The notes below the pieces were generated by a model. It saw nothing but the letters and a program-made list of their open reading frames with translations, ran no database searches and was not told the origin of the DNA. Position numbers and translations under genes: made by a program. Source: Streptomyces sp. ISL-66 (GTDB taxonomy: Bacteria; Actinomycetota; Actinomycetes; Streptomycetales; Streptomycetaceae). Taken from it: a stretch of 48,490 nt of DNA. Where the stretch lies: NCBI RefSeq assembly GCF_018614135.1, contig NZ_JAGGOW010000109.1:1-48490 (forward strand), given 5' to 3'. Below are positions 38,585-47,176 of this stretch, one piece after another; within the stretch, counting starts at the first letter, position 1; every line of letters begins with the position of its first letter.

Positions 38585-39034
38585 AACGCCTCCCTCTAGG
38601 TTGCACGCCTGAAACTAGGGTCACGGTCGGGTCAGCAATTGCTCACGTCACCCGTTCAGTCGGGAGCGCGTTAGGGTGCCGGAGTCGTACAGCGCGCCCG
38701 ACGTCGCTTCTGGGGGCGCAGCGAAGCCAGCCCATCTGACGGGTGAGCTGATCGCCCCGTGGCGCCGGCAGGCTCCGATGGCAAGGGTCGGCCGGGTCCG
38801 CCGCACGATCAGGGGGTCTGCCGCTCGATCCGCTTCGGACCGGGTCTTCGCATCGCATCCACTCCTGCACCTGACCTGCACGGCTCTCGCCGCAGTGGCA
38901 CAAGTAGTTCGCCCGGAGATCCGGGTCTGCTAGCCACCCACTGGCTTGGTTAGGCAGCTCTTATACGTAAGTGCACTCGATCGTGTGGATCGTCCTTCCT
39001 AAGCGCCGCCCGGCACTTGGCCTAGCCTCGCAGT
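38585..39034. other. Divergent intergenic region in the island
   Basis: 450 bp between the minus-strand operon and the + gene at 39035. It contains the palindrome AGCAATTGCT (38634-38643), an AT-richer patch near 38955-38975 (GCTCTTATACGTAAGTGCAC), and TAGCCT at 39023-39028 placed as a -10 box. No gene is supported. Confidence 0.5.
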
Positions 39035-39709
39035 GTGCCGAAGAAGTCTCCCGTGGGAGCGAAGATCCATAAGGTGCTGGCCGAGGCCCGCACGATTGAG
39101 CCGTACCCGGTCTGGATGACCTGGGAAGGTGTTGCTCGCCAGGTGTACGGCTACTCGTTGGACACACGCAACGCGCAGCAATGCGTCAGCAGGTTGTCCT
39201 CGGTCGGCGTGGTGCGCTACACAAACGGCCGTACAGCAGGGCCGAGGATCTGGCCCAGTCTCGCCGAAATGTGGATGCTCCATCAGGTGAGTCGGGTGTT
39301 CGCCAACGCCGTGCTCCCCGTTGACAATCCGCGTTACCGGCCGCCGACGAATGAGGAGGTCGTGGAAGCGTTTGTCAGCGGCTTGCGCGACCAGAAGGTG
39401 TCGGTGAACCTCGGTGAGGTCGTCTCCCTGGTCAATCAGCACTGCAAGACATCGTTCGATGCCGCAGAGGTGATGTGGTGGCGTTTGGGTTTGGAGAGGC
39501 GTCGAGCGCAGGAGCGAGAGGTCTGCTTGCACCGCCTGGGCGTCGCGATGAGGAATCTCTGTACTAAGAGGGAGCGGCAGGAGATCGAGGCGCGCAAGGT
39601 GTGGCTAGGCCCGTGGCGCGTGGATCCCGAGCGACTGACCGAGTGCCCGTGTTGCCATCAGGAGATCGCAGCGCCCTCGGTGTTCTCGCAGGGGGTACGA
39701 GCGGGGTAA
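39035..39709 (+). CDS. Hypothetical basic protein with Zn-ribbon-like end
   Basis: A 224-residue protein, GTG start. The first ~75 residues (WMTWEGVARQVYGYSLDTRN ... QQCVSRLSSVGVVRYTNGRT) look like a winged-helix DNA-binding unit; the middle is helical and Arg-rich (MWWRLGLERRRAQEREVCLH), and the tail has a CPCCHQEI Cys group. TAGCCT at 39023-39028 places transcription start on or next to the GTG, with no Shine-Dalgarno, so the mRNA is probably leaderless. Family unknown; a regulatory role for the island is a guess. Confidence 0.65.
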   Translation: MPKKSPVGAKIHKVLAEARTIEPYPVWMTWEGVARQVYGYSLDTRNAQQCVSRLSSVGVVRYTNGRTAGPRIWPSLAEMWMLHQVSRVFANAVLPVDNPRYRPPTNEEVVEAFVSGLRDQKVSVNLGEVVSLVNQHCKTSFDAAEVMWWRLGLERRRAQEREVCLHRLGVAMRNLCTKRERQEIEARKVWLGPWRVDPERLTECPCCHQEIAAPSVFSQGVRAG

Positions 39710-40078
39710 AGAGGGCACTCCTGCTGACATGTAGTGCCACACCCCTGTGTGGGGACAGGGGAGATCGCCGGGTCTGATGCAGGTGGCCGCCGACTTGGGG
39801 GTCCACGCGATGACGCTGTGGAACGGGGTACGCCGGCGGACATCGACGACGGGTCCAAGGCCCAGGCGCGGGTGGGTGATGTTCTCGTGAGCGCGTCGAG
39901 CTTGCCGCGGGTGTTCTGGCTAGCTGCCCGGGGCGAGGCGGCCGGTGTAGCTCTCTCGGGTGGTGCTTGGCTCAGCTGAGAACCAGGGAGCTACCCAAGA
40001 CGTGTTGTGCGACGACACGGCACCAGCTGAGTTGAGCATCGCTTCCCGTTGGAATCGTCCCCTCTCGGAGGACTTCAC
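39710..40078. other. Intergenic region with IS remnant
   Basis: 369 bp without an intact gene. It includes the IS3-type fragment at 39773-39868 and a GTGTGGGGACAGGGG stretch before it. Confidence 0.5.
39773..39868 (+). mobile_element. IS3-family OrfA transposase remnant
   Basis: In one frame LMQVAADLGVHAMTLWNGVR matches the helix-turn-helix of IS3-type OrfA (usually ADLGVHxxTLRxWVRQ); after a one-base shift the next frame gives ADIDDGSKA, the usual continuation. Only ~32 codons survive, frameshifted, without inverted repeats. It records a past insertion in the island. Confidence 0.5.
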
Positions 40079-40408
40079 ATGACGAACGAGACGCGCACCA
40101 CAAGCTTCTGGGGCACCGACAACGAGAGCTTTCAGGAGGAGCCTGCACCTTCCGTAACCTCCGTGGGCCTTGGGGAGGGGCGCGGCGTCGTGACCATCTC
40201 GTCGCTGGAGTACGAGCGGATCCAGGCGGCTGCCGAGCTATGCGTCTACGCCGAGAGGCGGGGGCTACGGCTGGTGCGGGCCGATGGCCCGAACGGACAT
40301 CTGGTCTCCCAGGCGCTGGTACTCGCTGACATCCTTCTGCTCCCGCTCGGCCGCCACCCGAGGGACGCGCTGCTCGACCTCAGGGCTGGTTCGGGAGTGG
40401 CTTGCTAG
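40079..40408 (+). CDS. Hypothetical protein
   Basis: A 109-residue protein, MTNETRTTSFWGTDNESFQE then a helix-rich second half (SSLEYERIQAAAELCVYAER, VSQALVLADILLLP). GGAGGA is six bases before the ATG at 40079. No family recognised. It precedes the winged-helix gene at 40561 by 150 bp on the same strand. Confidence 0.65.
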   Translation: MTNETRTTSFWGTDNESFQEEPAPSVTSVGLGEGRGVVTISSLEYERIQAAAELCVYAERRGLRLVRADGPNGHLVSQALVLADILLLPLGRHPRDALLDLRAGSGVAC

Positions 40409-40560
40409 GCCGGATCAGCCGACGGAGTTAGTCGGGCAGCGAATGCGGCGAACCACGCACGGTCTTCTTGCGGATCGGGTAAAGGGGAAGGGTGTCAAAC
40501 CCGAACACGTCCGCCCGGCGCTGATCTTGGGCGGCGGCCTGAGCATGAGGTGTGGGATCA

Positions 40561-41940
40561 ATGCATCGGTGGGCTTCTTTGAACGAGCGGCAGTTGGAGC
40601 TCCTACGAAGGCTGCAGGGTGACGAAGGCGTCGGTTCAGATCCAGGGCTGCGGCGTACGGCCTACGCGCTACGGGACCGGGGGCTGCTCGCAGTGACCCG
40701 GCAACAAGGCGCAGGCGTAGGGACGAAGGTGACGGAGGCCGGCGCCTTCTACCTGGAGTACGGCTACCACCCAGATGATCCGAGGCATGCCGTAGCTGAA
40801 CGGAAGGAAGGCGCAGGGGCGAGGTCGGTGTCCTACGCGGACCGGCCGGTCGCGCGGGCTCGGCGGGCCAAGGCGGAACAGTTGGTCGAGCGGCTGGTCG
40901 TCGAGCGCAGGGTGGTCTTCCCCAACCCCGATGAGGCCGAGGTGGGTGAGTGGCGGAGGGTGGTCGACTATGCCAAGCGTCACGGGCTCGTTCCTTCGGG
41001 CCGGCGCATCGAAAAGCAGCGGCTGTGGAACCGGGAGCGTGACCTACAGATATCCCTTGAAGAAGGACCGCACCCCAACGAGAAGAGCCAGCGGCCGGGG
41101 GAGGCCCCTACCGTCCGGGTACCGCCACAGATCCGCAAGCCGCATCGTGCGATGGCCGCCTTCATGGAGGACGACGCCTGGCTGCACATGCCTTCTGCAC
41201 CCCGGGCACGCTCGCTCCGGATCCTTCAGGCTCTGTGCTCCGAGGCTGACCGACGTGGACACCAGGTCGCCGGACCGGCCGTCCGAGGGCGCACCCAGCG
41301 TTCCACCGCACACGGAAGATGGGCCGCGCAGCGGGAAGGGTACGTGGAGCTCACCGTCGACGGCTTCTCTTGCCGAGTGACGATCAAGCGAGAGTATCCG
41401 GAGTCGCTGGATCCGGATCGGGCGGTCGTGCTGATGATCGAGCTGCCCTACAGCCGTTCGGGGCGTCAGAGCAAGTGGGCCGATCGCAAGCGCTGGAAAC
41501 TGGAGGACGTCCTCGGAATCGTCCTCCGAGAGATCGAACTGCGAGCCGTCGATGACGGGCAGCGGAAGGCGGACGAGGAGCGGGCTGCGGCTGAGCGCAA
41601 GGCCCTGTGGACAGCGGCCATGGATGAGGCCCGGGGCCGGGCAGTCGAAGCGCAGCTCGCAGGAGTCCTGCGCGAGCAGTCAGAAGCCTGGCGGGGTTCC
41701 CGGCTCCTGCATGAGTACTGTGACGCGCTGGAGCAGCGTCTTGCTGCGGCGGAGCCGGAGGAGAGCGGGCTGGTAGACGCTCGGCGGTGGCTTGACTGGG
41801 CCCACCAATACGCGCGATCCCTCGACCCGCTCGTTCTCCTGCCCGGCATGCCGAAGACCCGTGAGGTGGAAGCCGAAGACCTCAAACCGTTCCTCCAAGG
41901 GTGGAGTCCGTACGGGCCGAGCCGACATGGAGGTTCCTGA
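40561..41940 (+). CDS. Conserved actinobacterial winged-helix/coiled-coil protein
   Basis: A 459-residue protein. Residues ~1-70 form a winged helix (LNERQLELLRRLQGDEGVGS ... RTAYALRDRGLLAVTRQQGA). A central domain follows, with PHRAMAAFMEDDAWLHMPSA and ARSLRILQALCSEADRRGHQ, a strand-rich part (YVELTVDGFSCRVTIKREYP), the signature SKWADRKRWKLEDVLGIVLR, and a long charged coiled coil (RKADEERAAAERKALWTAAM). This architecture recurs in actinobacterial genomes without an assigned role, often on islands. ATG 40561 is chosen with GAGG ten bases upstream; GTG at 40552 is possible. Confidence 0.72.
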   Translation: MHRWASLNERQLELLRRLQGDEGVGSDPGLRRTAYALRDRGLLAVTRQQGAGVGTKVTEAGAFYLEYGYHPDDPRHAVAERKEGAGARSVSYADRPVARARRAKAEQLVERLVVERRVVFPNPDEAEVGEWRRVVDYAKRHGLVPSGRRIEKQRLWNRERDLQISLEEGPHPNEKSQRPGEAPTVRVPPQIRKPHRAMAAFMEDDAWLHMPSAPRARSLRILQALCSEADRRGHQVAGPAVRGRTQRSTAHGRWAAQREGYVELTVDGFSCRVTIKREYPESLDPDRAVVLMIELPYSRSGRQSKWADRKRWKLEDVLGIVLREIELRAVDDGQRKADEERAAAERKALWTAAMDEARGRAVEAQLAGVLREQSEAWRGSRLLHEYCDALEQRLAAAEPEESGLVDARRWLDWAHQYARSLDPLVLLPGMPKTREVEAEDLKPFLQGWSPYGPSRHGGS

Positions 41941-42092
41941 ACGGCGCCCGTGTGCAGAGAGGAGCGATTCGGCCGCCCGGTCCGGAACTGATCAAAAAAG
42001 GACTGTCCGGCAGCCATGGCCGAGGTGTGCAGTGGGGAGCAGGACAGCAGAGATCGGCAGCGTCGGGGCCTGGCGATCCGGAGGGGGAGCTC

Positions 42093-44150
42093 ATGACGGT
42101 CAACGTGGTTCTGGTGTCGGGTGAACAAGCGGAGCTGATCGATGCTGCTGTGGCACTCGGGGACCGCTACACGAAGCGGCTGGGGCTGCTGACCCCACCC
42201 GCATACCGGCAGGCCGCGGACGAGGGCGGCCTGCTCGTAGCCCTGGAGGGCGAGCAGGTCATCGGTTACGCGCTCTTCGGACTGCCGAAGCGGAGCCCGT
42301 ACGTAAGGCTGGCTCACCTATGCGTGGCCGAGGAGCACCGCGGCAAGAGGGTAGCGCGCCAACTGGTGCAGACCATCCGGGAGCGTCAGGCCCACCGCCT
42401 CGCCATCAAGGTGAGGTGCCGGCGCGACTACGAGCTCAGCGGAATGTGGACCAGCCTGGGCTTCGTACCCCGTGGTGAGGGGCTGGGGCGAGGCCTGAAA
42501 CGGAAGACCCTGGACTCCTGGTGGCTGGACCTCGGGCATCAGGACCTGTTCTCGGAGGCCGAGAGCGAAGCTCTGCTGGTGGTGACTGTGGACCACTCGG
42601 TGTTCGACGGCCTGAGCGGACGCGGCTCCGAACGCGAGGTCGAGGAGGCCCGCGCTCTGGAGGCAGGCTGGCTCACCGATCTGGTCGAGCTGGCATTCAC
42701 GCCACAGCTCCTTCATGACGTGCGCGAAATGGCCGACAGTGCCGAGAGGCAGCACCGGCGCGCCGACCTGTCGAGCCTGCGGCTGATCACCCCGGACCCG
42801 GATGCGGTGGCGGCCCGGTACGCGGAACTCATGGCAGCTCTGTCCGGCGCACTCCCTGACGTGCCGGCCGATGCGCGAACCCGTGCACGGCTTCGGTACG
42901 TGGCTGAGACCTCCTGCACCGGCCTGCAGCTGCTCGTGACGCGCGACCCAGGGCTTGCAGATATGGCTGATGTCGCCTGGGACGTCGCTGGAGTCAAGGT
43001 GGTGGCGCCCTCTGCCGTCACCCTCCATGTCGATGAGCTCAGGCAAGCGCAGGTCTACCGGCCCAGGGACCTGTTGGGCACCGTGTTCTCGGCGGAGGAG
43101 GTCACTGTCGGCAGCGAGGCCGATCTGGTCCCGTTCTTCGACGAAGGGCAGCGTGAGGGCGGGCCCGTTTTCGAGCGGCGTCTGCAGAGCTTTGGCCCGG
43201 GCGCGATCCTGTGGCGACGGGAGCTGCTACGGGACGGAGAGGGGCAGCCGGTCGGTTTGTACGTATGGTCTCTCGACGGCAGGACCCTGAACGTTCCCGT
43301 TCTGCGCACTGCCGGCCACGTTCTGGAAGAGACATTGGCCCGGCAGTTGCTCTTCATGCTGAAGCGTCTCGGCCGTGAGCGCGGGGCACAGGTCATCCGG
43401 ATCACCGACCCGTACCCGTCGGCGGCAGCCAAGGCGGCGGCGGGCGCGGACGGATTCGCCGCTCATACAGACGGTCTCACCGCCCTGCTCGTGGATGTCT
43501 GCGGTGCCGCCTCGGAGGTGTCCGGCGCCGCCGCTGACATCGCGCAGCGCCTGGCTCTCACGGTGCCCGACCTGCCCGCTGACCTGTCTGCCGAGGTAGC
43601 GAGTGTCGCCGAGCGCGCTTGGTGGCCGGCGAAGGTCATGGATTCCGGACTGCCGTCGTTCATCGTGCCCATCGAACCCCGCTGGTCTGCCGACCTGTTC
43701 GACTTCCCCACCATGCTGTTGCCGAGGGACGAGGTCCTCGGCATCAGCCGCGAGCACGTCTACTACCGCTCCCCTGGCCACCGGAACGAGAGCGTTCCGG
43801 GCCGCCTTCTCTGGTACGTAAGCCGGGGGAACCCCGGTGAGCAGGGACAGATGGTGATCGGTTGCTCCCGCCTCGATGAGGTGGTGATCGACGAGCCCGA
43901 CACCCTCCACTCGCAATTCGAACACCTGGGCGTATATGGTCGGGAGCAAGTTCGGAAGGCGGCCGAACCCTATGGCAGGGCAATGGCGTTGAGGTTCTCG
44001 GACACCGAGCTCTTCCCCGAGCCGGTGCCCTACAGGCGTCTGTGTGTGCTGGCTGAGGATCTGGGGCTAGCGTTGTCGCTGCAACAGCTGTCGAAGATCA
44101 ACAACGCGCTGTTCCAGGCGGTCTACGAAGAGGGGCACCGAAAGACGTGA
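42093..44150 (+). CDS. GNAT / PIN-like / GNAT-like / PUA-like fusion protein
   Basis: A 685-residue protein. Residues 1-150 are a GNAT acetyltransferase (VIGYALFGLPKRSPYVRLAH, then VAEEHRGKRVARQLVQTIRE, the acetyl-CoA loop). Residues ~163-325 resemble a PIN-like nuclease fold: VVTVDHSVFDGL (Asp167), FTPQLLHDVREM, QLLVTRDPGLADMADV (Asp285) and VKVVAPSAVTLHVDEL. Residues ~370-480 look like a second GNAT (VGLYVWSLDGRTLNVPVLRT ... LARQLLFMLKRLGRERGAQV). Residues ~523-685 resemble an EVE/ASCH-type PUA fold (FIVPIEPRW, MVIGCSRLDEVVIDEPDTLH, AMALRFSDTELFPEPVPY). GGAGGGGGAG precedes the ATG. GTGA overlap couples it to the ASCH gene. RNA-directed modification or cleavage is inferred; domain calls 2-4 are by eye. 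Confidence 0.75.
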   Translation: MTVNVVLVSGEQAELIDAAVALGDRYTKRLGLLTPPAYRQAADEGGLLVALEGEQVIGYALFGLPKRSPYVRLAHLCVAEEHRGKRVARQLVQTIRERQAHRLAIKVRCRRDYELSGMWTSLGFVPRGEGLGRGLKRKTLDSWWLDLGHQDLFSEAESEALLVVTVDHSVFDGLSGRGSEREVEEARALEAGWLTDLVELAFTPQLLHDVREMADSAERQHRRADLSSLRLITPDPDAVAARYAELMAALSGALPDVPADARTRARLRYVAETSCTGLQLLVTRDPGLADMADVAWDVAGVKVVAPSAVTLHVDELRQAQVYRPRDLLGTVFSAEEVTVGSEADLVPFFDEGQREGGPVFERRLQSFGPGAILWRRELLRDGEGQPVGLYVWSLDGRTLNVPVLRTAGHVLEETLARQLLFMLKRLGRERGAQVIRITDPYPSAAAKAAAGADGFAAHTDGLTALLVDVCGAASEVSGAAADIAQRLALTVPDLPADLSAEVASVAERAWWPAKVMDSGLPSFIVPIEPRWSADLFDFPTMLLPRDEVLGISREHVYYRSPGHRNESVPGRLLWYVSRGNPGEQGQMVIGCSRLDEVVIDEPDTLHSQFEHLGVYGREQVRKAAEPYGRAMALRFSDTELFPEPVPYRRLCVLAEDLGLALSLQQLSKINNALFQAVYEEGHRKT

Positions 44151-44629
44151 ACGATCCGGAACGCGCGATGCTGCTGTCCGTCCACCCTCGGTTCGCGACC
44201 GCCATCCTCGCCGGGAGCAAGACGGTGGAAGTGCGGCGGCAGCGTATCGCCGCGCCTCCCGGCACCGCTGTCCTCCTGTACGCCACCGCGCCGACGATGG
44301 CCATCGTCGGCGCGGCCCGCATCGCTTCGGTCCAGGTGGCGTCCCCTCGCGAAGTGTGGTCGACCAGCCGTACCCGCGCGGGCATCAGTCGTCGTGAGTA
44401 CGACGCGTACATGAGTGGTGCGAGCCGGGCCAGTGGCCTCACGCTGACTGAACCGGTGACCTTCCAGGAGCCGGTCCCGCTCGCGGCCCTCCGAGCGGTC
44501 GGTTCCTTCCACCCTCCGCAGAGCTACCGCTACGTCAAGCAGATCGATCTCCGTCAGATGGCGGAGGCCGCACCGAACGGCGTCGACGTGGCTCTGCGTG
44601 GCCTACTCGGCGACATGGTCCCTGCCTGA
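44147..44629 (+). CDS. ASCH (PUA-like) domain protein
   Basis: A 160-residue protein: LLSVHPRFATAILAGSKTVE followed by VRRQRI is the ASCH opening, and VLLYATAPTMAIVGAARIAS and SFHPPQSYRYVKQID complete the barrel. ASCH domains are related to PUA RNA-binding domains, and some act as nucleases or deaminate/modify nucleosides. Starts with GTG overlapping the previous stop by 4 bp, so it is co-translated with the GNAT/PIN-like fusion whose C-terminus has a related fold. A shared RNA or nucleotide substrate is plausible. Confidence 0.85.
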   Translation: MNDPERAMLLSVHPRFATAILAGSKTVEVRRQRIAAPPGTAVLLYATAPTMAIVGAARIASVQVASPREVWSTSRTRAGISRREYDAYMSGASRASGLTLTEPVTFQEPVPLAALRAVGSFHPPQSYRYVKQIDLRQMAEAAPNGVDVALRGLLGDMVPA

Positions 44630-45049
44630 GAGACGCATAAGCCACAACACCTTCCTGGTGAAGGCTGGTTGAGCGGTTTGATGGGGATGCAGCAGACGCC
44701 AGGTTGATGAAGGCCTCCCGCTTCGCGTCGACGTCGCGCAGCCAGTCGGCCTCACCTCCCCACCGCGCCAGCCCGGCGGCCTTCAAGCGCACCCCACCCG
44801 TTGGCCATCCCGACGGGTACGAACCCCCTCGCCCTGCTGAGGCCCGCAGGTAGAGCGCGACGCTGACAGACGATCACGCCGTTGCCGCCTCACGCGCCCG
44901 ATGGTGTGATCCAGTGGCGCGTTTCATGACTCAGAAGTCATCTGTGCGCTTATGGGACGGAGTTGACCTGGTCGGAAAGGTTTCCCCAGGCCGCTGTTGC
45001 GGGGTTAAAGTCCGGCAATGGCGGATCGGGAACCAGGGGAGGGGCCGAC
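44630..45049. other. Intergenic region with a possible gene remnant
   Basis: 420 bp. On the minus strand 44690-44792 encodes RLKAAGLARWGGEADWLRDV then DAKREAFINLAS, which has protein-like composition but no proper end, so it is probably the remnant of a lost gene. The STAND gene promoter should lie after ~44930 (TTGACC near 44965). Confidence 0.35.
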
Positions 45050-47176
45050 ATGCTGGAGATCATCGCGCTCAGTGCACTGACCGCATTCCTCACCGCGGTG
45101 GGAAACGGCGCGGCAGGTGAAATGGGCAAGCAACTGCTGCTGTCGACCGGCGCGCTGGCGAGAAGGGCCACGGGGCGCGAGACGCCCTTGCCCTCCAGTA
45201 GGGAAGGTTGGGAGGCGCTAGCCGGCCACGTACACACCCGCCTGGGTGATGATCGGCGCCAGGCGGACGAATGGTCCCTCCTCCTCCGGAGCCTTCCGGA
45301 GTCAGCTGCCGCCCTTCCTTCCGTAAGCGGGCTTCCCCCGGCCACACGCCACTTCACGGACCGCAAAGACGTCGTCAAGCAGTTGAAGCGGGAGGCGACC
45401 CGCCCGGCCGCCGGGCGTCCGCGCGTAGCTCTGCTGTACGGCCCCCCGGGAATCGGCACCAGCGCCGTGGCCCTGCACTTGGGTGCCGTGTGCCGTGACC
45501 GGTTCCCCGACGGACAGTTCTACATCGACCTCCGTGACGGCTCCGGACAGCTGGCTCCGGCGCCGTCAGCGGTCCTGCTGCGGCTGCTCAGGCAGATGGG
45601 CGTGGAGGCCGAGCGGATCCCGCCCACCGAGGCGGGCCGGGAACAGCTCTACCGGCGGCTGACGGACGGCCGTCGGGCGATGGTGGTGGTCGACCACGCC
45701 TCCACGGTCGCTCAGGTCCGCAGCCTCATCCCGGCCACGCCGGAAGTCTTTCTGCTGGTGGTCGTTTCCGGCCCTCGCTTCGCTCTGGAAGCGGAGGCCG
45801 TTCCCGTGTCCAGGCTGAGCGACCGGGACGCCCTGGAGCTGATGAACAAGGTCGCGGGCCGGGAGAAGGTCGCGCGCGCCAAGCCGCGGATGCCGGGTGT
45901 ACTGGCCCACTGCGCCGGAAACGCCTTCGCTGTGAGGGCGACGGCGATGCGCCTGTTGACCGACGACATGGAACTGGACCTCCTGGACCGGGCGGCGGGA
46001 GGGCCAGGAGCCGATCCCGTACGCGCCACGACCGAGGCTGGCTGCCGCCGGGTCCGACCGGAGACCGCACGGCTCTGCCGGCTGACGGCCCTCGGCGGCT
46101 GGCCGTCCGTCACCGCACCCCTCGCCGCGGCCGCCGCAGGCGTCACCGAGGACGAGGCCGCCCGCATGCTGGCGGAAGCGGCTGACTTCCAGCTCATGGA
46201 AGCCCTGCCCGATGAGCGCTACCGGTTCCGGCCCGAAGTGCGCCGCCACCTGGCCGATGCTGCCGGACCGGAGCACGGGATCCCCGAGTGCTCAGCGGCT
46301 GTCGCCCGGACCCTGGACTTCCTGCTCAACCGGGCCCTGCACGCGGCGCACGCGGCCCTGCCCCAGAGCTGGCGGACCGAGCCGGCACCCGCGCGTGGGG
46401 AGCCGTACCGGGACGAAGCCGAGGGCGTGGCAGCGCTGGTGGCGGAGGTCGGCAACCTGGTCCGCGCCGTGTTCGTGGCCCGTGAGTACGAGCACACCAC
46501 CACGGCGCTACGGCTGGGGCGCGCGCTCTGGCCCCTTCAGCTCAAGGCGGGCCACTGGGACGACGTACTGCCCGCCCTGCGCCTCGCGGCCCGCTGCGCC
46601 GACGAGCACCAGCCGGCCTCCCGCCTCGCGGGTGCCCTGCACTTCCAGCTTGCCCACTGCCTCGGGGAGCTGGGCCGCTGGGACGAGGCGAATCGGGAGG
46701 CGGGCGCTGCGGCCAGGGCGGAGCGCGAGGCCGGCCACCTGCGCGGTGAGGCATCCTCCGTGGAGCTACAGGGTCTGCTGAACCTGAACCGCTGGCTGTA
46801 CGAGGCGGCGCACGAGCGGTTCGTCGCGGCAGATGCCATCTACGGCTCGATCGAGCCGGATCATGAGGGCGCGCACGACCTGCCGCGCGCACGCGCCCTG
46901 TCCCAGCGCCACCAGGGACGGGCCCTGCGCGGAATGGGGAGGCTTGACGAGTCGCGCGGTCTGCTGGAGGCCGCGGTGGACTTCTTCGCCGAGCAGGGCG
47001 AGCCGTACAACCAGGCTCGCGCTCTCACCGACCTGGCCGAGACCTTGCACGATGCAGGAGACAACACCGAGGCACTGATGCGGATCGCGGACGCGGAGCG
47101 GCTGCTCACGCCGGCCGCGATCCCACACCTGGGGTACCTGGCCGCCCTACGGCTGCGCTGCGAGGTCGCTCGGTAG
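45050..47176 (+). CDS. STAND/NB-ARC-type NTPase with TPR repeats, degenerate P-loop
   Basis: A 708-residue protein. Residues 1-~80 are a hydrophobic/helical N-terminal signalling-type segment (LEIIALSALTAFLTAVGNGA). The NTPase follows: LLYGPPGIGTSAVALHLGAV holds the P-loop at 131-138, but the invariant Lys is Thr137; AMVVVDHAS with Asp215 is Walker B. A winged-helix-like linker (LCRLTALGGWPSVTAPLAAA) and ~8 TPR-like helical pairs complete it (RLAGALHFQLAHCLGELGRW, QARALTDLAETLHDAGDNTE). STAND proteins are sensors that oligomerise; many serve in phage defence or regulation. The Thr replacement may weaken ATP hydrolysis. GGGGAGG precedes the ATG. Its 3' end overlaps the convergent next gene by 30 bp. 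Confidence 0.85.
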   Translation: MLEIIALSALTAFLTAVGNGAAGEMGKQLLLSTGALARRATGRETPLPSSREGWEALAGHVHTRLGDDRRQADEWSLLLRSLPESAAALPSVSGLPPATRHFTDRKDVVKQLKREATRPAAGRPRVALLYGPPGIGTSAVALHLGAVCRDRFPDGQFYIDLRDGSGQLAPAPSAVLLRLLRQMGVEAERIPPTEAGREQLYRRLTDGRRAMVVVDHASTVAQVRSLIPATPEVFLLVVVSGPRFALEAEAVPVSRLSDRDALELMNKVAGREKVARAKPRMPGVLAHCAGNAFAVRATAMRLLTDDMELDLLDRAAGGPGADPVRATTEAGCRRVRPETARLCRLTALGGWPSVTAPLAAAAAGVTEDEAARMLAEAADFQLMEALPDERYRFRPEVRRHLADAAGPEHGIPECSAAVARTLDFLLNRALHAAHAALPQSWRTEPAPARGEPYRDEAEGVAALVAEVGNLVRAVFVAREYEHTTTALRLGRALWPLQLKAGHWDDVLPALRLAARCADEHQPASRLAGALHFQLAHCLGELGRWDEANREAGAAARAEREAGHLRGEASSVELQGLLNLNRWLYEAAHERFVAADAIYGSIEPDHEGAHDLPRARALSQRHQGRALRGMGRLDESRGLLEAAVDFFAEQGEPYNQARALTDLAETLHDAGDNTEALMRIADAERLLTPAAIPHLGYLAALRLRCEVAR

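Noticed and set aside
41901..42092. N-terminal extension of the GNAT fusion
   Set aside because: The strong GGAGGGGGAG site directly before ATG 42093 and the GNAT fold starting at MTVNVVLVS make the internal start far better.
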